Positions 1 through 6,987 of a DNA stretch of 18,300 bases are shown here, in pieces. The notes beneath the pieces were generated by a model. That model saw only the letters and a list, made by a program, of their open reading frames with translations. It was not told the origin of the DNA and did not search any database. Within the stretch, counting starts at the first letter, position 1; every line of letters begins with the position of its first letter. Source of the DNA: an uncultured Prevotella sp. (lineage in GTDB: Bacteria; Bacteroidota; Bacteroidia; Bacteroidales; Bacteroidaceae); NCBI GenBank assembly GCA_900543155.1, contig UQQN01000046.1, forward strand, positions 1 to 18,300, in the 5' to 3' direction. The translations under genes were made by a program, and so were the position numbers.

Positions 1-38
1 ACAAGCCCATTGGCAGAATTAAGTATGCACTAAATTAA

Positions 39-695
39 TTCCGCCAACAGGTTAACAGCTATCTGTTATTATACCTACTCACCCCTGTGCTCAATGCCTT
101 TGTGAGTCAAGCCGACGAACCCACCTTGCGCCGTTTTTTAATAGCCTTCTACCTATGCACCATTCCTGCCTCATACATATTCTCAGACCTAAACGTAGGT
201 TACGCCACAGTGCCCTTTATGGGACTCTACCTTTTAGGGCGCTATCTGCGACTATATCTTTCACCCCGTCTGCAACACGTGTCAAACTATAAGTTCTTGG
301 GCGTATGGACTGTCTGTGTACTTGGCATGAGCCTCCTACTTTGGGGAGCAGGCATGATAGCACAACCTTACATCGGCATGCTCATGCCCATTTTTGCTTC
401 ATACACCAACCCCATTCTCATATTTTCAGCAGTAGCGCTCTTACTTTTCTTCTCGCGTCTAAAACTACAAAGCAACATAGTCAACTGGTTAGCAGCAGGC
501 AGTTTCACCGCATATCTCACCCACCAGCACCTACTTGTGCGGAAAGAGTATTTTGCCTTTATTCGCCAACTCGATAAAGACACCCACTCTACCCTACTCT
601 TTATGGCAGAGATGGTTTTGCTGTACCTTGCCATTTATCTGCTTAGCGCACTCATAGATGCCCTACGCCGATGGATTTTTAAACGCTGGGCATAA
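39..695 (+). pseudogene. Acyltransferase-3 family membrane protein, C-terminal remnant
   Basis: The reading frame encodes the last part of an acyltransferase-3 (OafA/WecH-type) integral membrane protein, a family that transfers acyl groups onto surface sugars. At least five hydrophobic segments are visible, and the residues SYLLLYLLTPVLNAF resemble the mid-protein motif of Bacteroidales members. That motif begins at base 57, upstream of the first usable start (GTG at 87), so homology extends past any start codon. The same frame has a TAA at 36-38, and the other two frames also have stops at 20-22 and 31-33. Full-length members have well over 300 residues, against about 200 here. The inference is a truncated or frameshifted gene whose 5' part lies outside the window or is lost. 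A short functional protein started from GTG 87 (87-695, 202 residues) is possible but less likely. No promoter is visible. Confidence 0.6.
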
Positions 696-777
696 CTCTT
701 TTTCTGTCAAATTGCTTCCTTTTCGCATGGTTTTATTGGTTCTTATTGTCGGTAAGTGGCTTGTTATGATGGGTTAC

Positions 778-826
778 CCCGTTAGGTAGGGTGTTCAAAA
801 TCCCAAAAATATTCTGCATGGTTTTG
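778..826 (+). repeat. Dispersed repeat, copy A
   Basis: This 49-bp segment recurs near the far end of the window (18173-18222). The two copies share an uninterrupted 20-base block, GGTAGGGTGTTCAAAATCCC, and the 13-base block CTGCATGGTTTTG. Overall they differ by four substitutions and one single-base gap. It is also the left arm of the 784-930 inverted-repeat element. Bases 774-793 recur inverted at 1069-1088 with one mismatch. Confidence 0.8.
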
Positions 827-930
827 CAATCAAGAATGCACGCCTGCACGATAATTCAGGGCGTGCATTACCAACATTAAAACCCGATAAAATTGCACAA
901 AACATTTCACCAATTTTAAACGCCCTACCT
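784..930. mobile_element. MITE-like inverted-repeat element, about 147 bp
   Basis: The ends are imperfect terminal inverted repeats: 784-801 (AGGTAGGGTGTTCAAAAT) and the reverse complement of 913-930 (AGGTAGGGCGTTTAAAAT) match at 16 of 18 positions. The centre holds a perfect 10-bp stem (835-844 with 860-869, AATGCACGCC / GGCGTGCATT) around a 15-base loop. No reading frame fits inside. The reverse complement of the right arm also aligns, mostly through transitions, with the related copy at 18181 onwards, including a shared TTTTAATGTT. This layout is that of a miniature inverted-repeat element or a large extragenic palindrome. No clear target-site duplication is seen, so mobility is an inference. 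Confidence 0.5.
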
Positions 931-965
931 CTTCAAAACCGACATTTTGACCAATTCTCTTCCTT

Positions 966-1006
966 CGGAATGATATCGGAATGACTTCGGAATGATATCG
1001 GAATCG
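966..1006. repeat. 11-bp tandem array, about 3.7 copies
   Basis: Units start at 966, 977, 988 and 999: CGGAATGATAT, CGGAATGACTT, CGGAATGATAT and a partial CGGAATCG. The unit resembles the reverse complement of the unit repeated at 1137-1202, so the two arrays form an inverted pair. Confidence 0.85.
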
Positions 1007-1030
1007 TTATTACACAAAAAAAAGAAATTT

Positions 1031-1088
1031 ACACCAACGCCTTTTGGGGAATTTTCAAGCGCCATCCTCACCCCACCTAACGGGGTAA
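1031..1088 (-). repeat. Dispersed repeat, copy B (inverted)
   Basis: Read on the minus strand, this begins with TTACCCCGTTAGG (19 of 20 bases matching 774-793). After an extra stretch of about 10 bases it continues with TTGAAAATTCCCCAAAA, matching the TTCAAAATCCCCAAAA core of the copy at 18173. Similarity to copy A extends a little outside the motif (CTTATAATGA against CTTGTTATGA). Confidence 0.65.
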
Positions 1089-1136
1089 TTCATTATAAGA
1101 ATATATGAATTGAGGCATTTCGTGCGTTTGTCATAT

Positions 1137-1202
1137 TTTCCGTATCAATCCCGTATCGTTTCCGTATCATTTCCGTATCGTTTCCGTATCGTTTCCGTAT
1201 CA
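1137..1202. repeat. 11-bp tandem array, six copies
   Basis: Six consecutive 11-base units, mainly TTTCCGTATCG or TTTCCGTATCA, fill 66 bp. Eleven is not a multiple of three, so the array reads as a 33-base/11-residue cycle in any frame, which explains the spurious open frames across it. No spacers separate the units, so it is not a CRISPR array. Confidence 0.9.
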
Positions 1203-1218
1203 TCCTCCTATTGCGAAG

Positions 1219-1271
1219 CGGAAAACAATACGGAAACAATACGGAATCGAACGAATGATGAACGAATGAGG
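1219..1271. repeat. 11-bp-period repeat, degenerate third array
   Basis: CGGAAACAATA-like units (1219-1248) run into AACGAATGATG / AACGAATGAGG (1250-1271), keeping an 11-base period. The first half is close to the reverse complement of the 1137-1202 units, so the two could pair as an imperfect hairpin around a short GC-containing loop. Confidence 0.7.
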
Positions 1272-1405
1272 ATCGGTGGAACAAGGGTGGTTCATCTTAC
1301 TATCATTGTAAATTCTTATGACAATGGCAAGACTCAAACAAACTATTTGGGTGTCAAAATGTCTCTATCGACGACGACAAAATCCGATAAATTACATGGA
1401 TAAAT

Positions 1406-1445
1406 GGGTCACCCCATTAGGGATGAGGTTGGCGCGTGAAATATT
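1406..1445 (+). repeat. Dispersed repeat, copy C (divergent)
   Basis: It starts GGGTCACCCCATTAGGG, paralleling GGGTTACCCCGTTAGG of copy A. It continues with GATGAGGTTGGCGCGTGAAA, which closely matches the minus-strand reading of copy B (GGTGAGGATGGCGCTTGAAA). It therefore links copies A and B into one family. Confidence 0.55.
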
Positions 1446-1494
1446 AATATTAATCTAACTCAAATAATCAAACACAGGGTTTTACTGGTGACCC

Positions 1495-1533
1495 AAAAAG
1501 GTGGCTCTAAAAAATTTGATTTTTAGAACCACC
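1495..1533 (-). terminator. Rho-independent terminator of the DUF554 gene
   Basis: Bases 1500-1513 pair with 1520-1533 over 14 positions with one mismatch, around a 6-base loop. Read on the minus strand the stem starts GGTGGTTCTAAAAA and is followed by five T (1495-1499). It lies 32 bases past the stop codon of the minus-strand DUF554 gene. Confidence 0.8.
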
Positions 1534-1565
1534 CTAATGTATTTCAAAGCAATAGCCTTCTGTTT

Positions 1566-2264
1566 TTAAAAATTGATACCAAAATGATGGAACAATGCAC
1601 GAATAGCAAAGAACACCATCGGCATAAATAGCGAGGGGAGCAAATTTATGGTCTTACAGTCTTTAATGTGTAACACACCTAAACCCGAAGCCGTGATAAG
1701 AATGCCACCCACAAGCGAGACTTCAGATATTAGTTCTGTGGATATAAAAGAACGAGAAAGCAAAGCGATGCCATATATCGACGACATCCACACGAATACG
1801 GCAATACCTGTAAGTGCTATACCAAATCCGTAAGACGAGGCTAAGACCAACACCGTAACAAGGTTTAGTGTGGCTGCTGTCATTAGGTAGGTGTTGTCGC
1901 CATAAAGCGCACTCATCACCGGACCCATCATGGCAAGTGTACCTACACAACAAAGCAATATCGCTGTAGTGATACCCTCAGCAAGGTTGGTCGTAGAAAT
2001 GCGACGCGTGGCACGCTCCATGCGTTGATCCATTTTAAGCAGTGTACCCGTAAGTCCACCCAACGACAAACAAAAAATAAAAAGCACGGGGTATTGCGTT
2101 TTTTGCATGCTATCTATGGCTACGTTCATGCCCAAAGCTATGGCACAAAGTCCCATAGCAGAGTTTAGCACATTTACATATTTTTCGCTAATGCCACGCT
2201 TAAAAAGCGCACCAATGGCGCTGCCTACAATAATGGCTACAGCGTTGATGATAATTGCGTACAT
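1566..2264 (-). CDS. DUF554 family membrane protein (YdfK/YqgA-like)
   Basis: A 232-residue, very hydrophobic protein of the DUF554 family (YqgA/YdfK type). Its transport or other activity is not established, so no function is assigned. The N-terminus INAVAIIVGSAIGALFKRGI and the glycine-rich segment LGGLTGTLL near residue 90 fit the family, as does the length (usually about 225-240 residues). Six to seven membrane segments are visible, with short basic loops (for example around ERATRR near residue 103). The ATG at 2264 is the natural start. It lies about 36 bases downstream of a well-formed minus-strand promoter (2301-2332) and the gene ends just before its own terminator. It is the only minus-strand gene in the window, divergent from ilvE, and appears monocistronic. 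Family assignment is confident; role unknown. Confidence 0.88.
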   Translation of the reverse strand: MYAIIINAVAIIVGSAIGALFKRGISEKYVNVLNSAMGLCAIALGMNVAIDSMQKTQYPVLFIFCLSLGGLTGTLLKMDQRMERATRRISTTNLAEGITTAILLCCVGTLAMMGPVMSALYGDNTYLMTAATLNLVTVLVLASSYGFGIALTGIAVFVWMSSIYGIALLSRSFISTELISEVSLVGGILITASGLGVLHIKDCKTINLLPSLFMPMVFFAIRALFHHFGINF

Positions 2265-2300
2265 GGTGGGTGTGAAGAATTTTTATGTTAAAAAACTGAG

Positions 2301-2332
2301 CAAAATTAAAGTAAATTGGTCAATTTGCCAAA
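2301..2332 (-). promoter_or_regulatory. Bacteroidetes-type promoter of the DUF554 gene
   Basis: On the minus strand a -33 TTTG (2332-2329) is followed after exactly 20 bases by TAATTTTG (2308-2301). This matches the Bacteroides consensus TTTG-N19-21-TAnnTTTG, about 36 bases upstream of the start codon. Confidence 0.7.
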
Positions 2333-2410
2333 TTTTAAAAGGCATAATATATTGCGTTTAAAACACGACATAGACCCATTTTATTGCTTTTAATGCAAAA
2401 ACTCTGGCAT

Positions 2411-2446
2411 TTTGTGTACACTCTATTGATATATTGATTAAATTTG
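2411..2446 (+). promoter_or_regulatory. Possible ilvE promoter
   Basis: TAAATTTG at 2439-2446 fits the -7 box TAnnTTTG. The nearest TTTG upstream is at 2411-2414, giving a 24-base spacer that is longer than the usual 19-21, so the -33 part is uncertain. A start point near 2453 fits the ATG at 2476 and excludes the upstream in-frame TTG at 2434. Confidence 0.4.
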
Positions 2447-2475
2447 TCGGCAAATTAAATAATAATTCAAGCATT

Positions 2476-3495
2476 ATGGAAAATATTGATTGGGCTAACC
2501 TCAAGTTTGGTTACATGCCTACTGATTACAACGTACGTTGCTACTACCGTAATGGCAAGTGGGGCGAAATAGAGGTTTCATCATCCGACACCATCAACAT
2601 ACACATGGCGGCTACCGCATTACACTACGGACAAGAGGCTTTCGAAGGTATGAAGGCTTTCCGCTGCCCCGATGGAAAGATTCGCGCTTTCCGCATTAAG
2701 GATAATGCAGAACGCTTGCAAAGCACTTGCCGCGGTATTCTTATGCCCGAACTTCCCACCGAAATCTTTGAAGAGATGGTTAAGAAGGTGGTAAAACTGA
2801 ACGAACGCTTTGTGCCTCCTTATGAAAGTGGCGCTTCGCTCTACATTCGTCCACTCCTTATTGGTACAGGCGCTCAGGTAGGTGTACATCCTGCCGATGA
2901 ATATTTATTTATCATTTTTGTTTCGCCCGTAGGTCCATACTTCAAGGGTGGATTCGCTACAAATGATTACGTAATTATCCGCGAATTTGACCGTGCAGCT
3001 CCATTGGGAACAGGTCGTTACAAAGTGGGTGGTAACTATGCAGCAAGTTTGGCAGCTAACAAAATGGCACACGATGCAGGCTATGCTTCAGAGTTCTATC
3101 TTGACGCAAAAGAAAAGAAATATATTGATGAATGTGGTGCTGCCAACTTTTTTGGCATTAAGGAGGGTAAATACATCACACCGAAATCGTCTTCTATCCT
3201 CCCCTCTATCACCAACCGCAGCTTGCAGCAATTAGCTAAAGACTTGGGCATGGAGGTTGAAGTGCGCCCTATCCCCGAAGAAGAACTCACTACTTTCGAA
3301 GAGGCTGGAGCATGTGGCACTGCTGCCGTGATTAGTCCTATCCGCAAAATTGATGATCTTGAAAACCACAAGAGCTACGTCATTTCAAAGGATGGTAAGC
3401 CCGGACCTTGGAGCGAGAAACTCTATACACTGCTCCGCGCCATTCAGTATGGCACTGAACCCGACGTACATGGTTGGACCACTGTGATTGAGTAA
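2476..3495 (+). CDS. ilvE: Branched-chain amino acid aminotransferase
   Basis: A 339-residue fold-type IV PLP enzyme. It catalyses the last step of leucine, isoleucine and valine synthesis, and the first step of their breakdown, by exchanging the amino group with 2-oxoglutarate/glutamate in the cytoplasm. The Schiff-base lysine is K183 in GRYKVGGNYA, equivalent to the AKAGGNY lysine of E. coli IlvE. Other family signatures are the N-terminal ALHYGQEAFEGMKAF (about 48-62), IRPLLIGTG (125-132), ECGAANFF and the late EAGACGTAA segment. The ATG at 2476 is chosen because MENIDWANLKFGY is the usual Bacteroidales N-terminus. An in-frame TTG at 2434 would add 14 residues but overlaps the putative -7 box. 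The length is normal for the family. The next gene follows after 50 bases with no terminator between, so co-transcription is possible, though no functional link is evident. Confidence 0.93.
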   Translation: MENIDWANLKFGYMPTDYNVRCYYRNGKWGEIEVSSSDTINIHMAATALHYGQEAFEGMKAFRCPDGKIRAFRIKDNAERLQSTCRGILMPELPTEIFEEMVKKVVKLNERFVPPYESGASLYIRPLLIGTGAQVGVHPADEYLFIIFVSPVGPYFKGGFATNDYVIIREFDRAAPLGTGRYKVGGNYAASLAANKMAHDAGYASEFYLDAKEKKYIDECGAANFFGIKEGKYITPKSSSILPSITNRSLQQLAKDLGMEVEVRPIPEEELTTFEEAGACGTAAVISPIRKIDDLENHKSYVISKDGKPGPWSEKLYTLLRAIQYGTEPDVHGWTTVIE

Positions 3496-3545
3496 ACATT
3501 GCCCTACCCCTCTATAATAGGAAGGACACATTTTAATACATATAC

Positions 3546-4430
3546 ATGAAAAAGTCAACTCAAACTCTCTTGTTTGCCTTCGTTATTGCACTTGCAGGCA
3601 TGATGGTTGCTTGTAATGGTGACAAGAAAAAACTCGAAGACAAAGAAAAGGAACTGGCTGAATTGCGCCAACTTGCTGAACTCGACAAAAAGGAAATGGA
3701 AAACCAATATGCAGAGTTTGCAAGTCAGTATGGTGAACTTAAACGTGGCGTTAAAGACGACTCGCTTATTAACCGACTGAATCAAGAACAAGCGCGCGCC
3801 GAAGAACTCTTAAAAGAGCTCAAACGCACTAAAGCCAATAATTCTGCCGAAATTCTACGTTTAAAAAACGAACTCGCCACAGTGCGTGCCGTTTTGCGCG
3901 ACTATATCCGACAGGTTGACTCTTTGCAACAGGTTAACCAAGCCCTTATGGGCGAACGAGACATGGCACGCGCTGATGCCGAACGTGTGCGTCAAGAAAA
4001 TACCAATATCCAGGCTGAAAATACGCATCTAAACGAACGCGTAGCTATTGCTGCACAATTAGATGCAACAGGTATTGCCATTTCACCCTTGAAGAAGAAT
4101 GGAAAGAATGCCAAAAAGAGCAAGGATATTGCACGATTTGCCATTTCGTTTACCATAACACGTAATGTAACTGCTACTGCTGGTAACCGCACAGTATACG
4201 TGCGTCTGCTCAAACCAGGACAACAGGTGGTTAACCAATCGGGTACCTTCCACTACGAGAACCGCAATATTGGATATTCGGCAGCCAAGACCATTGAATA
4301 TTCAGGAAAAGAGGTGCGCACAACAGTATATGTGCCCGTTAGCGAATTCTTAGGCGGAGGCACTTATTCAGCCTACATCTTTGCCGACGGACAAATGATT
4401 GGCTCAGGCAGTATGACACTTAATAAATAA
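3546..4430 (+). CDS. Coiled-coil lipoprotein of unknown function
   Basis: A 294-residue protein that I do not recognise as a named family. Residues 1-22 form a lipoprotein signal peptide with lipobox MVAC and lipidated Cys23, followed by NGDKKK. An Asp is not directly at +2, so outer-membrane placement is plausible. Residues about 28-165 are a highly charged Glu/Lys/Arg/Ala coiled coil with Leu spacing and no prolines. Residues about 190-294 form a compact, probably beta-rich domain ending GSGSMTLNK, with many Val/Thr/Tyr strands. A lipid anchor, long rod and C-terminal domain suggest an envelope spacer or adaptor, perhaps bridging toward peptidoglycan or the outer membrane; this is inference from layout only. 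It follows ilvE by 50 bases and is separated from exbB by a 369-base structured gap. Confidence 0.75.
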   Translation: MKKSTQTLLFAFVIALAGMMVACNGDKKKLEDKEKELAELRQLAELDKKEMENQYAEFASQYGELKRGVKDDSLINRLNQEQARAEELLKELKRTKANNSAEILRLKNELATVRAVLRDYIRQVDSLQQVNQALMGERDMARADAERVRQENTNIQAENTHLNERVAIAAQLDATGIAISPLKKNGKNAKKSKDIARFAISFTITRNVTATAGNRTVYVRLLKPGQQVVNQSGTFHYENRNIGYSAAKTIEYSGKEVRTTVYVPVSEFLGGGTYSAYIFADGQMIGSGSMTLNK

Positions 4431-4462
4431 AAAATAAGTATTACGTAGTATTGCAGTAAGTA

Positions 4463-4542
4463 TTAAGTATTACAAACTATGACTGTGGAATTTACGCTAT
4501 TTTAAAGAAGGCGTTTTCCCTCTCATAGATTGTAATACTTAA
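4463..4542. repeat. 20-bp inverted repeat in the gap before exbB
   Basis: Arms 4463-4482 and 4523-4542 match at 19 of 20 positions (RC of left TCATAGTTTGTAATACTTAA). The 40-base loop holds further short pairings (GGAA/TTCC, ACGC/GCGT). A third copy of the right arm lies at 4570-4589 (16 of 20). No T-run follows, so it is not a standard terminator. Confidence 0.8.
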
Positions 4543-4569
4543 TTATTTCTTAATAAAAGCCCCTTACTG

Positions 4570-4589
4570 TCATATTTTGTAATACTTGA
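4570..4589 (+). repeat. Third copy of the TTGTAATACTT arm
   Basis: TCATATTTTGTAATACTTGA matches the right arm at 4523-4542 at 16 of 20 positions and has the same orientation. Shorter AAGTATTA copies also occur at about 4436-4467. The gap 4431-4799 holds no gene; besides these repeats it contains only the exbB promoter. Confidence 0.6.
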
Positions 4590-4698
4590 GATAAGTATTC
4601 TTTTGTCTGATGACGCATAAAAATGACTTTTACTACATAAAGCAAAAGTTTTTATGAAAAAAGTCAGTTTAAAAAGCGTATTTTGCATTTTAATGTAT

Positions 4699-4706
4699 TA
4701 TCTTTG
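4699..4706 (+). promoter_or_regulatory. -7 box of the exbB-tonB operon promoter
   Basis: TATCTTTG fits TAnnTTTG and lies 93 bases before the exbB start. A TTTG at 4682-4685 is only 13 bases upstream, too close for a canonical -33 box, so the -33 element is not resolved. Confidence 0.5.
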
Positions 4707-4799
4707 CCACGTAATAAACGTAGCTATGCAAAAGTATGCGTAGCAAAACACTTGAAAATCAATCAATAAAATTTCTACAAACAATTAATTTTTACAACA

Positions 4800-5666
4800 A
4801 TGGCAACTACAAATGCTAGCGCACCCAAGGGTGCACCCAAAAAACAATCAAAGGGCTTTACCGGCATCAAGTCAGGTTTCGCCGTAATCATCGTATGTGC
4901 AATCATCGCCGTATGTCTCTATCTCTTCGGTGCTGGTCACCTTTCAAACTTCAAGGGTGCTGAAGGTGATCCTGCAATGTTCTCAGTTTTCTCTGAAAAT
5001 ACTTACGAACCTGCAGGTATCATTGGTACAGTTTACAAAGGTGGTTTCGTTGTGCCTATCATTTGGACACTCTTCGTAACTGTTGTAGCTTTGGCTATCG
5101 AGCGTTTCTTCGCTATCCGTAATGCTTATGGTCGTTCAAGCTTGACTAAGTTCGTTGCAGACATTAAGGTTGCTCTTCGTCAGAACGACCTCGTTAAGGC
5201 TCAGCAGCTCTGCGACAAGCAGCGTGGTTCTGTAGCTAACGTTGTTGGCGCAACTCTTCGCAAGTACAAGGAAATGGAAGAGAATACTACTTTGACTAAG
5301 GAACAGAAGGTACTCTCAATCCAGAAGGAACTTGAAGAGGCTACAGCTCTCGAAATGCCTATGATGCAGGAAAACCTTCCTATCATCGGTACTATTGTAA
5401 CACTCGGTACTTTGATGGGTCTTTTCGGTACTGTATTGGGTATGATTAAGTCGTTCTCAGCTATGGGTGCTGGCGAAGGTGGCGCTGACTCTTCAGCCCT
5501 TTCAGTAGGTATCTCTGAGGCACTTGTAAATACTGCCTCAGGTATCGCAACTGGTGCGCTCGCAGTTATTACTTACAACTACTACACTAACAAAATCGAC
5601 CGCTTGACTTTCAGCCTCGACGAAGTTGGCTTTACTATCGTAGAAACTTTCTCTGCAACTCACTAA
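4800..5666 (+). CDS. exbB: ExbB/TolQ/MotA-type proton channel protein
   Basis: A 288-residue inner-membrane protein. With ExbD it forms the proton-driven motor that energises TonB for outer-membrane transport. Four membrane segments are seen: about 26-44 (an N-terminal extra segment, common in Bacteroidetes homologues), 81-101, 192-218 and 236-260. The MotA_TolQ_ExbB core is recognisable from ALAIERFFAIRNAY (97-110), ENLPIIGTIVTLGTLMGLFGT split across 191-211, and GISEALVNTASGIATGALAV (237-256). The large cytoplasmic loop lies between about 104 and 190. The start at 4800 is the only sensible ATG and is preceded by an A/T-rich leader without SD. The gene uses a narrow codon set, suggesting strong expression. 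ExbD follows after 23 bases, and the four genes to 7854 form one operon. Confidence 0.88.
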   Translation: MATTNASAPKGAPKKQSKGFTGIKSGFAVIIVCAIIAVCLYLFGAGHLSNFKGAEGDPAMFSVFSENTYEPAGIIGTVYKGGFVVPIIWTLFVTVVALAIERFFAIRNAYGRSSLTKFVADIKVALRQNDLVKAQQLCDKQRGSVANVVGATLRKYKEMEENTTLTKEQKVLSIQKELEEATALEMPMMQENLPIIGTIVTLGTLMGLFGTVLGMIKSFSAMGAGEGGADSSALSVGISEALVNTASGIATGALAVITYNYYTNKIDRLTFSLDEVGFTIVETFSATH

Positions 5667-5689
5667 TAGCATAAAAAGGTATTTAAGAC

Positions 5690-6301
5690 ATGGGACGTTT
5701 TAAAATTAAAAAACAAGATACGTTCATAGACATGACGCCTATGAGCGATGTCATGGTCCTGCTGCTTACCTTCTTTATGTTGACTGCTACTTTCGTTAAG
5801 GAAGAACCTATTAAGGTGGTAACACCTGGTTCGGTCTCTGAAATCAAGATTCCTTCTACCAACTTGCTTACCATCTTTGTCGAGAAGAATGGTAAGGTGT
5901 TCATGACAATGGACTCTCCCGAAGGCCTCACTAAGCTTGCTGAAGCTATGAATCAGGCTGATAAGTTGGATCTTTCTCCTCAGGAAGTGAAGGAATTTGC
6001 ACAGGCTCCTACATTCGGTACACCTCTTAACACTATCAAGGGATGGCTTGCAAGTGGTGACAGAATGAATGAATTGCTCACTAAGAGCAAAGAAGCCGGT
6101 ATTCCTTGCGACAGCGTAAACAATGAGCTGAAAACCTGGGTAAGCACAGCACGTGAAGCGTGTGGCGAGAATATGCGTATTGCAATTAAGGCTGATAAGT
6201 CTACTTCCTACGCTGTAATTAAAAGAGTTATGGATTCTCTGCGCGAGATTGAGGAAAATCGATACAATTTGATTACCTCACTTAAAGGCGTAGAAGACTA
6301 A
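5690..6301 (+). CDS. exbD: ExbD biopolymer transport protein, first copy
   Basis: A 203-residue single-pass inner-membrane protein, the stator partner of ExbB. The membrane helix spans about 17-38 in the segment MTPMSDVMVLLLTFFML. Asp20 is the conserved proton-carrying residue (counterpart of E. coli ExbD Asp25). The periplasmic domain is longer than in E. coli (about 141 residues total), with a helical insert near 85-150, as usual for Bacteroidetes paralogues. The C-terminal ExbD core includes MRIAIKADKSTSYAVIKRVMDSL. The gene sits 23 bases after exbB and 12 bases before the second exbD, so it is surely co-transcribed. The family call is firm; which Ton target it serves is unknown. Confidence 0.9.
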   Translation: MGRFKIKKQDTFIDMTPMSDVMVLLLTFFMLTATFVKEEPIKVVTPGSVSEIKIPSTNLLTIFVEKNGKVFMTMDSPEGLTKLAEAMNQADKLDLSPQEVKEFAQAPTFGTPLNTIKGWLASGDRMNELLTKSKEAGIPCDSVNNELKTWVSTAREACGENMRIAIKADKSTSYAVIKRVMDSLREIEENRYNLITSLKGVED

Positions 6302-6313
6302 AATTTGAATGTT

Positions 6314-6958
6314 ATGGCAAAATTAGGTGGAAGTAAACAAAAGAAAATGAGCTCGCGCGTGGACTTCACGCCGATGGTGGATATGATCATGTTGCTCGTG
6401 ACATTCTTTATGCTTTGTACAACTCTTCTCAAACCGCAGACAATGGAAATCTCTATGCCTTCGGATAAAGAAGATACAAATGAAGAGAATCAGAGCCAGG
6501 TGGCAGCTTCTAAGGCTATCACTATCCTCATTGATGAGAACAACACGCTCTACTATTTCAAGGGTAAACCCGACGGTGGTACCGACATCCCTGATGAAGG
6601 TAAACTGTTTGCCACTACTTACGGCAAAAATGGCTTGCGTAAGGTGCTTCTCGAAAGCAACCCCCAAGCTGTAAAGGCTGTCCAGGCATTGAAAGATAAG
6701 TATGCTCGCATGGCAACATCCAACGTGCAGCAAGAGCAAAAACAGAAAGCACAATATAAGGAAGAGCTTAACAAAATCAAGAATGCTGATTACACTCCTA
6801 GCGTAATCATCAAGGCTTCTGATAAAGCTACTTATGATAACCTTATCCAAGTGCTCGATGAAATGCAAATTTGCAGCATTGGACGTTATGTAATTGATAA
6901 GTTCGTAGACGGTGACAAAGCCAAAATAGATGCTTTGAAGAACGGCTCTGCGCAGTAA
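6314..6958 (+). CDS. exbD: ExbD biopolymer transport protein, second copy
   Basis: A 214-residue paralogue of the preceding ExbD with the same build: a short basic cytoplasmic N-terminus, one membrane helix (about 20-41) with the conserved Asp23 in FTPMVDMIMLLVTFFML, then a long periplasmic region with a charged helical insert (about 110-160) and a C-terminal core with PSVIIKASDKATYDNLIQVL. The ATG at 6314 is preferred; an in-frame TTG at 6305 would add only MNV in front of the typical MAKLGG start. Two consecutive ExbD proteins with one ExbB suggest a heteromeric ExbD dimer in the motor, an inference from the conserved gene pair. TonB follows after 29 bases. Confidence 0.9.
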   Translation: MAKLGGSKQKKMSSRVDFTPMVDMIMLLVTFFMLCTTLLKPQTMEISMPSDKEDTNEENQSQVAASKAITILIDENNTLYYFKGKPDGGTDIPDEGKLFATTYGKNGLRKVLLESNPQAVKAVQALKDKYARMATSNVQQEQKQKAQYKEELNKIKNADYTPSVIIKASDKATYDNLIQVLDEMQICSIGRYVIDKFVDGDKAKIDALKNGSAQ

Positions 6959-6987
6959 TAACTATAAGCTAAGTATAACAATAAATT

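Larger units (their letters stand above)
696..1565. other. Gene-free, repeat-rich intergenic region
   Basis: About 870 bases carry no convincing gene. The small open frames on both strands around 1093-1403 are built from the 11-bp repeats and have no protein-like composition. Instead the stretch holds a MITE-like inverted-repeat element (784-930), three copies of a short dispersed repeat (near 778, 1031-1088 and 1406), three 11-bp-period arrays (966-1006, 1137-1202, 1219-1271), and at its right end the terminator of the convergent DUF554 gene. Together with the broken acyltransferase on its left, it looks like a rearrangement-prone spacer. Confidence 0.75.

Noticed and set aside
966..1271. 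CRISPR array
   Set aside because: Units are 11 bases, directly adjacent, with no spacers and no cas genes.
1093..1403. Overlapping open frames on both strands (63 and 97 residues)
   Set aside because: They are built from the 11-bp repeats, giving cyclic Arg/Lys/Tyr/Asp or Ser/Phe/Val-rich peptides, with no promoter or family resemblance.
2434..2475. TTG start for ilvE adding 14 residues
   Set aside because: The extension is not homologous to BCATs and overlaps the putative -7 box; ATG 2476 begins the conserved N-terminus.
6305..6313. TTG start for the second exbD
   Set aside because: It adds only three residues and ATG 6314 gives the usual basic N-terminus.
6323..6868. 181-residue open frame antisense to the second exbD
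   Set aside because: Cys/His/Phe-rich shadow with no start context or family; the sense gene is certain.
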